From assembly GCF_002865645.1 (NCBI RefSeq), contig NW_020194627.1:310001-374000 (forward strand): a DNA stretch of 64,000 bases. The letters run 5' to 3'. Below are positions 10,655-23,231 of this stretch, piece by piece. Source of the DNA: Hyaloscypha bicolor E (lineage: Eukaryota; Ascomycota; Leotiomycetes; Helotiales; Hyaloscyphaceae). How positions within the stretch are numbered: position 1 is the first letter of the stretch; every line of letters begins with the position of its first letter. The position numbers and the translations under genes are program-made. Under the pieces are notes generated by a model. That model did not search any database. It saw only the letters and a list, made by a program, of their open reading frames with translations, and was not told the origin of the DNA.

Positions 10655-13600
10655 ATGGGTTCTGTGGTTCTGGGAGATGTCCCTCCCGGCAACATGCGAC
10701 CCTCAAAAGCAGCATATTCGCAAGAGCCAATTGCAGTTATTGGCTTGGCCTGCCGTCTCCCTGGCAACTGCAACTCTCCAGATGCTCTCTGGAACTTTCT
10801 CGAGCGAGGAGGAGTCGCCCACAATGAGGCACCAGAGTCACGTTTCAACTTGAAAACGCACCATGACGGCTCCAGGAAACCAAAAACGATGAGATCCCCC
10901 GGCGGTATGTTCCTCGAGGACATAGACCCACAAGATTTCGACGCTCAGTTCTTTGGTATTCCACGAGTGGATGCGATTGCCATGGACCCTCAGCAACGGC
11001 AGCTCTTGGAAGTGGTTTATGAGTGCCTCGAGAATGCGGGTATCAGTCTCGAGGCTCTCGCCGGGAAGCCGGTTGGTTGCTTTGTGGGGTCCTACGCTGT
11101 TGGTATGAAATCCCTCCGATGCGGATGCAATTTGTTTCTCCCATGACTTAACTTATAACTAGATTACGCCGATATGCACGGCAGGGACCCAGAAGATCGG
11201 CCTCCTTCTGTCACAGTTGGTGTAGGTCGGGCCATCCTGAGCAACAGAATTAGCCATTTTCTGGATATCAGAGGACCAAGGTAGGAGCTCACAACCGTCA
11301 AGTAGTTCGAAAGTCCCATACTCACGCACTGCTTCCAGTTTCACCATCGACACCGCGTGCTCTGGCAGCTTGGTCGCGGTCGACGTGGCGTGCCGGTACC
11401 TCAGCACCGGGGAGATCAGCGAAGCCATCGTCGCCGCGAGTAATCTGTACCTCAGCCCCGAGCACAACATGGACGAGGGCGCGATGAAGGGCGCGGCATC
11501 GCCGTCGGGAAAATGCCACACGTTCGATGTCAAGGCTGATGGTTATATCAAGGCCGAAGGCGTGAACGCGGTCGTCTTGAAGCGGCTGGACGACGCCATC
11601 CGCGACGGCGATCCGATCCGAGCCGTGATTCGCGGCACAGCCACCAACAGCGACGGCCGCACACCTGGCATTGCGAGCCCCAGCGCCGCGGCCCAGGCCA
11701 CCGCCATCCGCGCCGCTTATGCAAATGCAGGTATTCACGATCTCGCCGCCACCAGCTATGTCGAGTGCCACGGCACCGGGACCCCCGCAGGGGATCCGAT
11801 GGAGGTCGCGGGACTCTCGTCGGTGTTTCGAGAGTCGCGCCCCGCCGACCGCCCCATGCTTATTGGATCTGTATGTCTTCATTGCCTGCCTCGCGACCAG
11901 CATGTCTCCTCATCCGGACCTTGTGCTTGCTAACACACCTCCGCGTGGCAGATCAAGAGCAATGTTGGACACTCGGAGCCCGCCGCGGGTATCTCAGGTC
12001 TGCTCAAGGCCATCCTCTCCATCGAAAAGGGCTTCATCCCCGGCAATCCCACATTTGTAACGCCGAATCCCAAGAGTACGTCCCGGAGGCTTGTCGTTTC
12101 CCCTGCTAATCCGCTGGTGCAGTTGATTTCGAAAAGCTCAAAGTCCGTGTGTCGAGAACCACGATACCATGGCCTGCTGTACCGTTCAGACGGGCGGGTG
12201 TCAACTCCTTCGGGTACGGGGGCTCGAACGCCCATGTAATCCTGGACGACGCGAAAACCTTCCCCCAACAATCTCCACGACCTCACGTTTCGTCCTTCAC
12301 GTCAGACTACGATGAGCTTTTTGCAGATGATGAAGAGACCCAACCATCTACACTCGTCTTCTCAGCAAATGACGAGCAGTCCCTCCGAGCACATTGCAAG
12401 GCCGTGTGCAAACATTTGATTAACCCAAGCGTGGTTCTCAAATTGCCCGACTTGGCTTATACTCTCTCTGAGAGAAGAAGCCGTCTGTTCCACAGGGCTT
12501 ATGTAGTCACTGATAAGATCAGTCTTGATGAGGGTGCCTTCATATTCGGGAAGAAGAGTACTGATCCTCCAAATATTGGGTTTGTATTTACCGGCCAGGG
12601 TGCCCAGTGGCCGCAGATGGGCAAGGGGGTTATTGAGACCTTCCCTGTCGCTAAGTCGTTGATCAAGCGTCTTGATCAGGTGCTTCAATCACTACCAAAC
12701 GCACCTTCTTGGACTCTTCTCAGTAAGCTCCTCTACATCTAGCAGTACTCTTTTCTAACAATTTTGCAGATGAGCTAGTGAAACCAAGCTCACCGGATCG
12801 ACTCCGCATGCCTGAGTTCTCCCAGCCGCTGGCAACTGCCCTCCAACTTGCTATTCTTGTCATCCTTGAAAGCTGGGGCGTCTCTCCTATGGCAGTTGTT
12901 GGTCATTCCTCCGGCGAGATTGCAGCAGCGTGCGCGGCTGGCTTATTGACGGCAGAAGAAGCAATCAAGATTGCCTTTTTCAGAGGGCAAGCCTGCGTTT
13001 CTGATCAAGCCAGACCTGCCCTTGGTATGCTTGCGGTTGGGCTTGGCCCGGATCAAGTACAAGCATACATCGGTGACATGAAAACCTCGGTTCAAGTCGG
13101 TTGTTTCAACAGTCCAAGTAGTGTCACGCTCTCAGGTGATCGCCAAGCACTGGAGAAAATGAAGAGCCAACTACAAAGAGATGGCCATTTCGCCCGGATG
13201 TTGCAAGTCGATTTTGCCTACCATTCCATGTTCATGGCTGACAGCGCTACTTCATATGAAGATATGATTCTCCAGAACTGTGGGCCACCTTTACAAGGAA
13301 AGGAACACGTGTCGATGTTCTCCTCAGTCACTAGCAAGCGGTTGGGCCAGGTCTGCGACGCCACTTATTGGACCACCAACATGACCTCTCCAGTCCGGTT
13401 TGATGAAGCGGTCAGGGAGATGGTTTCTGGCCGAGATGGGGCAAATTTCCTCATCGAGATAGGTCCAAGTGGTGCCCTAGCAGGTCCTATCAAACAGATA
13501 CAGAAGGCCTTGGGAGACCACGGCTCCAGCATCCAGTATTGTGCTGCTTTAAGCAGAGGTAGAGATGCCATCAAGTCATTATTTGATGTCGCAGGGCGAC

Positions 13601-16600
13601 TGTTCATCTCCGGTGGTTCCGTCAATCTCTCAAAAGTCAACGAAGCCCAAGGACCTGACAAACCAACTCCGTCAGTCATTGTTGACCTTCCCAACTACAT
13701 GTGGAATCACTCGACGAAATACTGGTATGAGAGCGAGGCCAGCAAAGACTGGCGCTTCCGAAAATTCCCGCATCACGACCTGCTTGGGAGCAAGATACTT
13801 GGTACCTCATGGAATGCGCCGTCGTGGAAGAAGACCCTACGAGTAGAGAATCTGCACTGGTTGAAGGACCATCGGGTAAGCGGTACTGCATAGACAGGCA
13901 TGGTATGAGCTAATCACAATCTGTGGACAGATGGGACAGGATATTGTCTTTCCCGCCGCTGCATTTGTAGCAATGGGAGTAGAAGCTCTTTACCAGGCTC
14001 GTCAAGCTATCGATTTCATGGAACCGAGTACGTTGATCGAAAAGTATCGCTACAGGCTTCGCAATGTTACATTCCCGAAGGCATTGGTACTCCAAGAGAA
14101 AGGAGTGGGCCACAAAATCATGGTGACTCTGGCGTCACGCCAAGACTCGTGGCATGAATTTAAGATCTCCTCGTTGACAACAGAAGACACTTGGGTCGAG
14201 CATAGTTGTGGGTTTGTTTGCCTCGAAGAAGACCCCGGGCAAGGTAATTGTTCTCCGCATACTATATGAGCCGTAAAAGTTGATCAAGTACTAGTTGCTC
14301 CCAAGTCAGCTCTAGCGCCGCTCTCGCATCCTGTGCCTGGCCGTTTGTGGTATAAAGCCATGCATGATGCTGGTTACAGCTTCGGGCCAGTCTTCCAGAA
14401 GCACCTCAAGGTTGAATCACTCTCCAACACACGAAAAAGTCGCTCCGTTGTATCTCTTTCGGAACCTGCAGAGGACTACCAACAATCGTTTTATCCAATG
14501 CATCCAGTATGTATTGACGGATGCCTGCAGACCGTCGGTCCATCTCTATGGAAAGGGAATCGAAGCAGTGTTGATGCAGTTCTGATTCCAGCGATCATCG
14601 ACAGTATCGTTATCAAGCCCACAGCAGTGCAACCTGAATTTGGTCTCTCTGTGACTTCTTCTGAATATGTTGGAGTAGGACGACGAGAAAAGACCAAGAA
14701 TTACATGTCTAACGCCTCAGTCTATGATCCAGATACTGGTGCCTTGTTATTCCAGGTTTCAGGACTTCGTTACCACCAACTTGATGTTCTTGAGCATCAG
14801 CACGCCAATCACAGCTACAGTCAGGTGTGTTGGAAGCCTGATATTACACACCTCACCAACCACAAGCTTTTGGAGCTTCCGATCGAAACGCCCTACGGCA
14901 GTCCGAACCACGGAGAAACTTGGCTAACACGAGTCAGTCAGCTGATTGACTTTATTGCACATAAGAGAGCAAACCTGAAAGTCCTGGAGGTCAATATGAC
15001 TCCTGGAGACCTGACAAGCGTATGGTTGGATGAAGGGAACTTCGATAAGGACTCTAGAGCAGCATTACTTGAGTATAACCTCGCAACACGAGACGCAAAA
15101 ACTCTCATGAGTGCACAAGAAAAGTACGCGGCACAAGGAGACACGAAGTTTAGCCTCCTCGATCTTACGAGACCGCCAAATGACCTTCCTTTGGGCACCG
15201 CTGGCTTCGACCTTGTTATTGTCAAAGTTGTACGTGTGCCGAAGCACCCTTTACCCCTCCCGAAAGAAAAGGTTCATCAAATTAATCAATGTGCTCCAGA
15301 ATTCATTGCCAGATGGAAAATATCCCGGCGAAAGTGACGACGTCATGGAGGACATTATCATGGGCGGTTCTCAGACTTCAGCATCATCAGAACCTGTCAC
15401 GTCAAGTGGCCAAACAGAACATTCAACAACCGATGATGACGACAGCAGCTACGATTCAGACGTACAACCGGGACAGAAGAGAAAGCTTACCAGTACCAGA
15501 CTTCGGATCCTCAGGAAGGCGAGGAAAGAGCGCGAAGCAGCCTTTGCATATGTGGCTCAGAATGTGTATGGTCAGTTGCGTGATGGGGGCTATGTCTTAT
15601 TCATCGAAGACGAGTTATCCAGTGAGTATTTAGTTGTCAAGATTTTGAGAAGTAGGCTGCTAAACATGTCTAGCTCCAAATTTCGGCCTTGGAGATATCA
15701 TGCATGAGAACGGATTTGTAAGTTTAGACGGATTTACCAATGAATTCCCAAGCACCTCAATGATATAGAAATCCTAACATCTTCAATAATATCAGGACCT
15801 CAAGGATAGTCTCCCCGCGGATACCATGCTGGAATCAAACGGATTCGCGAGCAAAATCAAAATCCAATGCGAGAAAGTATCCATACATCTGGCTGAAGTC
15901 GTGTCTAAGAATGCGAGCGGCTTGGACTCTGTCCATCGAGTCGACCTGGTGCATTTAAGAAATGCAACCGAAATCAGCTCAAAATCAAAAGAAGCACTTG
16001 TTCAGCTCGGATGGCAGATAGAAGAGCACTTCTTCCCCTTCCTAAACCTTCGTTCTAAGAGCACTATCCTTGTACTGGACGAACTCTCATCTCCCATACT
16101 CACCACTGTCGTCAGTGACGAGTGGAAAGCAATCCAGGAATTGACATCCAAGGGGAACAAACTCCTTTGGGTGACAACAGGTTCTCAATTCGAAGTCACC
16201 AAGCCTGACAACTCACTCATTCATGGACTTACGCGGACAATTCGTGCAGAGGACCCACTCCTCAGCTTAGTGACTTTAGACACGCAATCTAGTTCCGGCG
16301 CCGAGACCGTCGCAGCAATCGATCAAACACTGAAGTATCTCGAAAAGCCAACACACAAGATGCCGATGGAGAATGAGTTTGTTGAGAGAGGTGGAGTCTT
16401 GTATATTAGCAGAATACGGCCAGACGAGAGAACCAATCAATCCGAGAAGGACGAGAGAAATGGCGCAGAGCTTCAAAGCAAGAACTTGCACGAATCGGAA
16501 ACATGTATCCGGCTTCGATGCGAGCGACTGGGCACTCTAGACTCGCTCCGCTATGCAGAGGTATCAGACAGGGAGCTTCCACTAGAAGATCATCTGGTTG

Positions 16601-19089
16601 AGGTCGAGATCTTCGCCGCAGGATTGAATTTCAAGGTACGTATTTGACTCTCAACCATGCCTTGTGACGAATAACTTAGGTGCGAATAGGATCTGGCCGT
16701 TACCATGGGCATCGTTCCCGAGAACGAGCACCTCCCAGGACTCGAGGGCGCAGGCGTCATCCGACGGGTTGGCAGCTTGGTCTCGTCTCTCAAAGTTGGG
16801 CAGCGAGTCCTCGTATATGAGAAAGGTACCTTCGCAAATAGAATTCAGGTTACTCCCGAGCGAGTCTACCCCTTGCCTGCGTCAATGTCATTTGAGGTAA
16901 GTAGCTGTTGAATCGTCAGTTGCAGTTTCATTCCTAATCCAGAACCTAGGATGCGGCTACCATGCCAAGTGTTTATCTCGTCACAATATATGGTCTCCTC
17001 CGCCTGGCGAATATTCAAAAAAACCAGGTGAGAATTACCCCGCCTGTCCCTAGTTTGACGGCTTCTAACTCAATCTACCAGAGCGTTTTGATTCATTCCG
17101 CCTCTGGGGGGGTGGGAATCGCCGCTATCCAATTGTGCCAATACATTGGAGCAAAAGTAAGATTCAACCCTCAATTCAATCTCTTCAACTGCCATCTAAT
17201 AACCACTTTCAGATATACGCAACGGTAGGCACGGACAAAAAACGAGACTTCCTAAGCTCGACCTTCGGGATCCCACCAGAACACATCTTCTCCTCTCGAT
17301 CCACAGTGTTCGCTTCCCAGATCATGGAAATAACAGACGGTAAAGGTGTCGACGTCATCTTGAACTCTCTCACAGGAAACATTCTCGACGAATCATGGCG
17401 TTGTATTTCTGATGGCGGGGCGATGATAGAGATTGGAAAGAAAGATGTTCTTGCACGGAATAGCCTTTCCATGGAGCCGTTCAATCGCAATGCTACGTAC
17501 CGAGGTGTTGACATGTCACACAAGTCGATATCAGACCCATTGATTGCTTCGTATGTTTCTCCTCCACCAATCATGCCCCAAGGGAGGATTTGCTAATTGC
17601 GAGTGTAGATTGTTATCTGAACTTATGGATTTGATCGAGAAGGGACACGTCAAACCGATTTCGCCCATGACGGTCTTTCCCTTTGAAGATATCGTGTCTG
17701 CTTTTCGCTTTCTCCGGGCCGGTACGCATATCGGCAAGGTCGTCATCTCCAATGGCACAAATAGTCACGTCGAGCTACCAGTACGGTTACCACGTTCACT
17801 TGTATGTGAGAAATATTAACTTTTTTGACTAGGTGCATCCCGCAGCGAGATCACTTCTCCTTAGACCCGATGCCTCCTACCTCATTGTAGGGGGCCTCAG
17901 AGGGTTATGTGGGAGCTTGGCAGTATATCTGGCACGACTAGGTGCTAAACACCTAGTCATATTGTGCAGAAGTGGCTACAAGGACGAGAAATCGCAAGCG
18001 GTGTTGAAAGATATCTCTACCGAAGGGTGTGAGGTTGAACTCTTCGAAGGCGACGTATCGAATGCAGAAGATGTAAACCGAGCTTTCAGAGGAGCTAGCT
18101 TTCCTATCAGGGGAGTGATTCAAGGAGCGATGGTGCTCAGGGTAAGACTCTCAGACATATACACACTTACGTAAGCATCCACTAACATTTAACAGGACAA
18201 AGTCTACACGTCCATGACAGTCCGCGAGTTCCACGAAACCATCACCTCCAAAGTGAAAGGCACGTGGAACCTGCACTTCGCCTCCCTTGCGCAACCCACC
18301 CAACTCGACTTCTTCACCCTCCTCTCTAGCATCTCCGGCGTCATCGGGCAGAAAGGGCAGGCCAACTACGCAGCCGCCAACGCCTTCCTCGACAGCTTTG
18401 CCTCCTACCGTCACGCTCTCTCCCTCCCCACCTCGTCGGTCGATCTCGGCGTCGTCGAAGACGTCGGCTACGTCGCTGAAAACGCAGCCTCGCTCCAATC
18501 TGCATTTGACAAGGAGATATGGACACCTATCAACGAGAGCCTGCTCCATCAAATCTTGCGTTTCTCCATTCTACAGCAGACAAGCCATGGCGCTAGCACC
18601 TCCACTTCGACGTCCCAAATGATAACCGGCATTGCATTCCCACAGCCCGCTTCCTCCCCCCTGCTAAAGCGCGACCCCCGCTTCAGCACCCTCTATCACC
18701 CTTCCTCCACCAACCCTCTATCCGGCAACTCAGGTTCGTCCTCAAACGACAACGAAGACTCGAAAGCCATCCGCGCCTTCCTGCTCTCGCTCGCCTCCTC
18801 CCCTTCCCAAGACCCTTCCCTGCTCGCATCCCTCGTCGCTATCCTCAGCACCCAATTCTCCTCCTCCCTGCGCCTCTCCTCCCCCATGGAAGCCGCGAAG
18901 CCGCTCTCCTCCTACGGCCTCGATTCCCTCTCCGCCGTGGAGTTTAGGAATTGGTGCCGCATGGAACTCAATGCCGAGCTGACGACGTTGGAGATCATGG
19001 GCGCGAGTAGTTTGTTTAGTCTTGCGGGCAGGATTTTGAGTAAGATTGGAGGGAAGGGGAAGGAAGGGGAGGGGGCGAAGGAGAGTTGA
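10655..19089 (+). CDS. Highly reducing type I polyketide synthase (KS-AT-DH-psiMT-ER-KR-ACP)
   Basis: Eighteen exons (10655-11102, 11163-11280, 11339-11870, 11952-12075, 12123-12722, 12770-13875, 13931-14243, 14310-15229, 15300-15621, 15674-15717, 15796-16635, 16690-16896, 16950-17027, 17082-17156, 17213-17550, 17609-17780, 17833-18141, 18196-19089) sum to 2,479 codons plus stop with every phase correct. KS: Cys196 in DTACSGSL, then VECHGTGT and [10 protein letters not shown]: Ser654 in GHSSGE. DH: His975 in [14 protein letters not shown] and Asp1150 in [17 protein letters not shown] at 1889-1896. [10 protein letters not shown] at about 2099-2106, Tyr2240 in the QANYAAAN segment. ACP: Ser2426 in GLDSL. 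The methyltransferase region has NMTPGD at 1309-1314 where a SAM-binding Gly-rich loop should be, so it is probably inactive. No thioesterase or reductase domain follows the ACP. The start could also be the ATG at 10694. The product is a reduced polyketide of unknown structure. Confidence 0.95.
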
Positions 19090-19092
19090 GTC

Positions 19093-19095
<3 letters not shown>

Positions 19096-19157
<62 letters not shown>

Positions 19158-19210
19158 CGATGATGATGATGACGATGATGATGATGACGATGATGACGAT
19201 GACGATGATA
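19096..19210. repeat. (GAT)n microsatellite after the PKS stop
   Basis: About 38 copies of GAT, with GAC interruptions that become regular toward the 3' side, start 7 bp after the PKS stop codon. The tract probably lies in the 3' untranslated region. Open frames across it (poly-Met, poly-His or poly-Ile) are artefacts of the repeat. Confidence 0.95.
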
Positions 19211-20143
19211 ATGGTACTCATAATGATAATCGTCTCCGGCGGGTAACGAATCCAGTTTTGTCATCTAGGCGTTCTATATTTCATATCTCTCTTTATATCG
19301 ATAATACAGACACACGCGAGCGTTTCATACAGCCTCTCATGACCCTGTCCGTCTTTGCAAGCAAAACTTATCCTGTCAACTTCCTCTCAATATAGAGTCT
19401 AGAAATAGGGCAGGCTCTGCGTACTCTATCTCATCGTTATAGCCAAACATATAACAGTGTCTCCAGCAACATTGCGCGTGGCTATGGAATACCCCAGAAG
19501 GAGTGATGGCTCAAAGGAGGGCTTTATCTTGGGTCCAGTATTTAGCGAGGAGCCAGTCCACATCTCACAAATTAAGACTCTTGCATCTTCTCTCACTCAC
19601 TTCGACAGCGATTGAACAAGACAGAATCCCATAAACTATTTACCAACTATAGCAGCTAGTAATCACATCATGCATTATAAACAAACTAGCAAGCAAGCAA
19701 ACAAACAAACAAGCAAGCAAGCATAGACTTTCGAATCCGAATCTCAGAACGCCGGAAGATGTCAGTAAAGGGCTCCGGCCTCCCATTACATATTGATTAT
19801 ATAGGTAGCTAGATAGATAGATATCGAAATCAAACAAAATGCCCAGAAAGCCACCTCCCATCCATAAAAAGAACTCCGTCGGAACTCCCGCCTAGATAGC
19901 TCGCAGACAGACACACGCACACGCACACGCACAATTTTCAAGTCAAGTCAAGTTGAGGCCGAATGTCGAAGCAAAAGACGGAGGGCGTTTGCGCGGAGGT
20001 AGCTAGGTAGGTGGAAAAGCGAGGAGAAGGTGCGTGGTATCGTGGGCAGTATTCACAGTAAGGACATGCCCTTGAATAGAAAATTTCGAAAAACGGGTGA
20101 TGGGAAGGCTCCAAGTTTTAGCTGTCGCGTGTAGCTATGCTAG
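19211..20143. other. Convergent intergenic between PKS and methyltransferase
   Basis: No gene is seen. A tetranucleotide tract (aagc/aaac units) lies at about 19687-19725 and an acacgc tract at about 19913-19931. Both 3' untranslated regions probably fall here. Confidence 0.5.
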
Positions 20144-21646
20144 CTATATCTGGACCGCTTGTTGCGGGAGCGATGGCATGAAGGGTACCGAGTCCGTAGC
20201 ATCCGGAACAGCTTTCTCGGATGCTACAGGCCCTTTCTCTGCCGTGCCGTGATTTTGGGAATCGGAGCTGAGGCCTGAAAGTTTTTCTACTATGGGTGAT
20301 GGCGAGTGTGGAGGGAAAGGTGTGGTATCAGAAGGAGTTGGAGCGATAGGACTTGGATTTGTGATGGTTAAGGCGCCCAGTCCTTCTTCGGGAGAGAGCT
20401 CTGGTTTGCGGCCGTAGACGATGTAGTATTTGTGATAGGCGTGGACGCGATGGTCTGTGATGGATTTGCGAACGTTGACGAGATAGACCTGGAATCCGAG
20501 TCAGAATTGCCGCTAAAAAGAGAAACCCTTAAGAACACATACCTCAATCTCTGTTTTGCTCCACAAGAACTCCCTCGAGAATAATGCTAGGCTGAAACCT
20601 TGCAAGCCCGCCAACAGATTCTCCGCCCAAAACTTCCCCAAGGTCTTCAGGTGCTTGTTGCGGGGCCAGGAATTGATGGGCATCTTGATGATCTTCTCAT
20701 GCACGTCCACAAACCCGGCTTCGATATACCACCTCTTCAATTTGTGCGCAATAGTCAAACGGCGATTCGCCTTCTCCGAAGCATCATCCATAGTCTCAGA
20801 CCAGTCCTTGAACGGCCAGTCATCAGGCATCGTCCCATCGTCACAAAACGGCGGGTGCATGAGATCCTGGCTTTCCATCCACCCGCCAGGTTTCGTGTGC
20901 TTGAAGCCTTGTTTGATGATTTCGCGAAAGTCCGCGAAGCAGCCCATCATAAAGCGTGTGTGGATATAGTCGTAGTGGTTTTCGGGGACGGCCCAGTCTT
21001 CCTGCTCGGCATCGTCAATCACGAATTGCACGTTGGCGGGGACGTCCGTGGGCTGGATGGGGGAGAGATCTGTGCCTTCGATGGTGGCATTTGGGTAGGC
21101 GTCACCCATTTCGATCGCCCAGTCGCCGGTGCCGGTGCCGATGTCCAAGACGTAGCGAGGAGCGAAGAGAGGGGCATAGTGTAGACGGCTGTCCAAGGCA
21201 AAGTCAATGACGCAGTGTTGATATTCGAGGCGCTCGGCTTCGGTGGGATCGTTGGGGTAGTAGTAGACTGCAGAGAAATGTCAGAGAGTGGGGGCAAGGT
21301 GAGGGGTACAAGAGAGTCGCAGAGTCTCTCACCACCAGGTCGATAGCCATGATATGTCCGGCCGTTCTCCTTGTCGAAGCGCCAGACGTTGCTTGTCACG
21401 GATAAGCTAGAGCAGCTTGCAGTCTGTTAGCCAAGGACTACCGGTAGTAGGAGGGGTGGAAGCCGGCCTCAGCCTTCTAGCCGGCGCGCCGCTGGGATAT
21501 CGGTACTCACGCATCGGAGCCCTTATATGACTGCCGCCCGAAGTCAGCGAATGAAGTCCTTCTGCGACAGCGACTGCGAATGCAATACATACATCAGCCT
21601 CAATTGGCGTGTCCCCGCCTGACGGGGTTGATCCGGCGTCGTCCAT
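20144..21646 (-). CDS. LaeA-like SAM-dependent methyltransferase
   Basis: Five exons (21646-21593, 21530-21511, 21415-21333, 21267-20543, 20488-20144) give 408 residues in frame. The signature N-terminal ENGRTYHGYRPG is followed by YPND and then motif I VLDIGTGTGDW at about residues 92-102, an acidic post-I residue in EGTDLSP, IDDAEQEDW, and the KPGGWMESQD motif. This is the LaeA/TAM family of putative nuclear protein or small-molecule methyltransferases. The C-terminal tail of about 90 residues after YGRKPELS is Pro/Ser-rich and probably disordered. The first three exons are short and were chosen for frame and splice signals; the tiny 20-nt second exon is the least certain. It is convergent with the PKS. 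It could act as a pathway methyltransferase or as a local LaeA-type regulator; the sequence alone does not decide. Confidence 0.88.
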
Positions 21647-23223
21647 GTGTGCCAGAGCTTCTCAGGCCAGGTGCGGCATGGCGAGCGTCATGAAGACCAG
21701 GGGTGTGCGGACATGAAGGCAGTATCGTACGTGCGGTGCGTTTGAACCTGTCCGCTGGGACGAGGTAAGGCAAGGTGACGACGAGGCAATCCCAGGAGTC
21801 TGGGACTTGGGAAGCTTTTGTAAGTCAATTTCGATGGTTGCTTGGCCGTGCAGACCCGCGGCGTTTTGCGTTCACCGCTCGAGCGCCTATCCATTCCTGT
21901 CGGGAACTTGCCAGCCAATCAGGAGCCAGAGAGCCCCTGCACCGAGGAATCGGCGGGGTAGTTGGCGAAAGAGGAAAGGCGCATGGTCCGAGCGGAGTAG
22001 ATCGCCTGACAGTCTAGACAGTCTCCCTACATTCCTCGCTTCCACGGCTACGATAATAACGTGATGTTCGACGATACCTTACTGTGAGCTTCGTCCAATC
22101 AACGAATATTTGGTTAGCGGAGCTGTACTGGTCTCATAGCTACAGTACTGAATTCATAGGGAGCTAACCATCAGCGACGCATACTCGTACAGTACACGAT
22201 CAAAGCCGGCGCCATCCAGCCAGGCTACACCAACCACCCGGGTTCCTGCCTCAACAAACCCACTCCCTTAAATGTAACCCGGATGGATGTTACGATTGCG
22301 CTTTTGGCGTCGGTTGCGAGGGGCCGTTTAGAGGGATCCGAATTGGGCGGGGAATACTTGGGAGGAAGTTGATCAGGTTGTTTTTCCTGTCAGTTCTTTT
22401 CTCCTTCTTTTTGAGTGAGAGAACTAATGCTTTGAATGGGATAGCGTGCCTATGTCACTTTGAATCTTGATGCTAGTGGCGCAAAAAGTGAGCCGAGGCC
22501 ACGGGAATTGTCAGATGGTAAGATTGTGATTGTGGCGTCACTTGTTTCAAGCTCTTATTGCCACCCTCCTCGGCTTAGTAGGCTCCATTGTTTATTTGTC
22601 GTGTGATTCTCCTTACTTTCTTATATTTAGCTTCAGTCTCCACTCTAGCTCGCTCACACTTTTAGTAGGAAGCACGACCTCACCGTCCCCATGCTAGTCA
22701 AATCCTCCTTCATATTCTCCAAATCGCAATGGTCTTAGCGAAACGAGTCTAGAGCTTAGAGAGCGTCTTTTTGTTGTAACTTCCTCTTTGCATTTATTTA
22801 TTATGCGTAAAAACGTGCAAAGAAGGGTAATTCCAAAGAGGGGTTTAAGCTTAGGAGAGGCTTTGAATTTATATAGGCAGTGGCAGATTTCGGAAGCCAG
22901 GCAGAGGTGGTCGATTCGACGCTTCTGATGGCATAGCAGCGAATCTCACCTTAGAACGTTCTCGTTGCGGTTTCCATTTCTATCTCTAGATCTGAATTGC
23001 TGCTGCTTTAGCATGAGCTATGAGCCTATGAGTGAGCAAGCTTAAGTCAGGGCTGTGCTTTCCAAATCACAGCCTCTACATACCCTAAGTAAACCTGAGC
23101 CTGCATTGAAAAGCTATTTCAGTATATAAAAGGGTTTGTTTCGGCTCTTTTGAGGTCCTTACACTTTCATTGTCCTCTCTTCCAGTAGCGAGTCCTCTTC
23201 CCAATTTTTTTAGGGTCTACCCT
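21647..23223. other. Intergenic, no gene recognised
   Basis: This probably contains the methyltransferase promoter. A TATA-like element (tatataaaag) at about 23122-23132 followed by a pyrimidine-rich stretch looks like a core promoter, but no reading frame follows it; a hAT-like element begins about 100 bp downstream. The short open frames at 21775-22064 overlap each other and have no recognisable features. Confidence 0.4.
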
Positions 23224-23231
23224 CACATACC

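Noticed and set aside
11322..11903. 193-codon minus frame opposite the PKS KS domain
   Set aside because: It is antisense to a conserved KS exon with GC-rich third positions; no features of its own.
15230..15299. Apparent frame break in the PKS
   Set aside because: A 70-nt intron (gtacgt...ctccag) restores the frame, and the total of 2,480 codons (with stop) confirms it.
19046..19246. Open frames encoding poly-Met, poly-His and poly-Ile proteins
   Set aside because: They are translations of the GAT microsatellite and flanks after the PKS stop.
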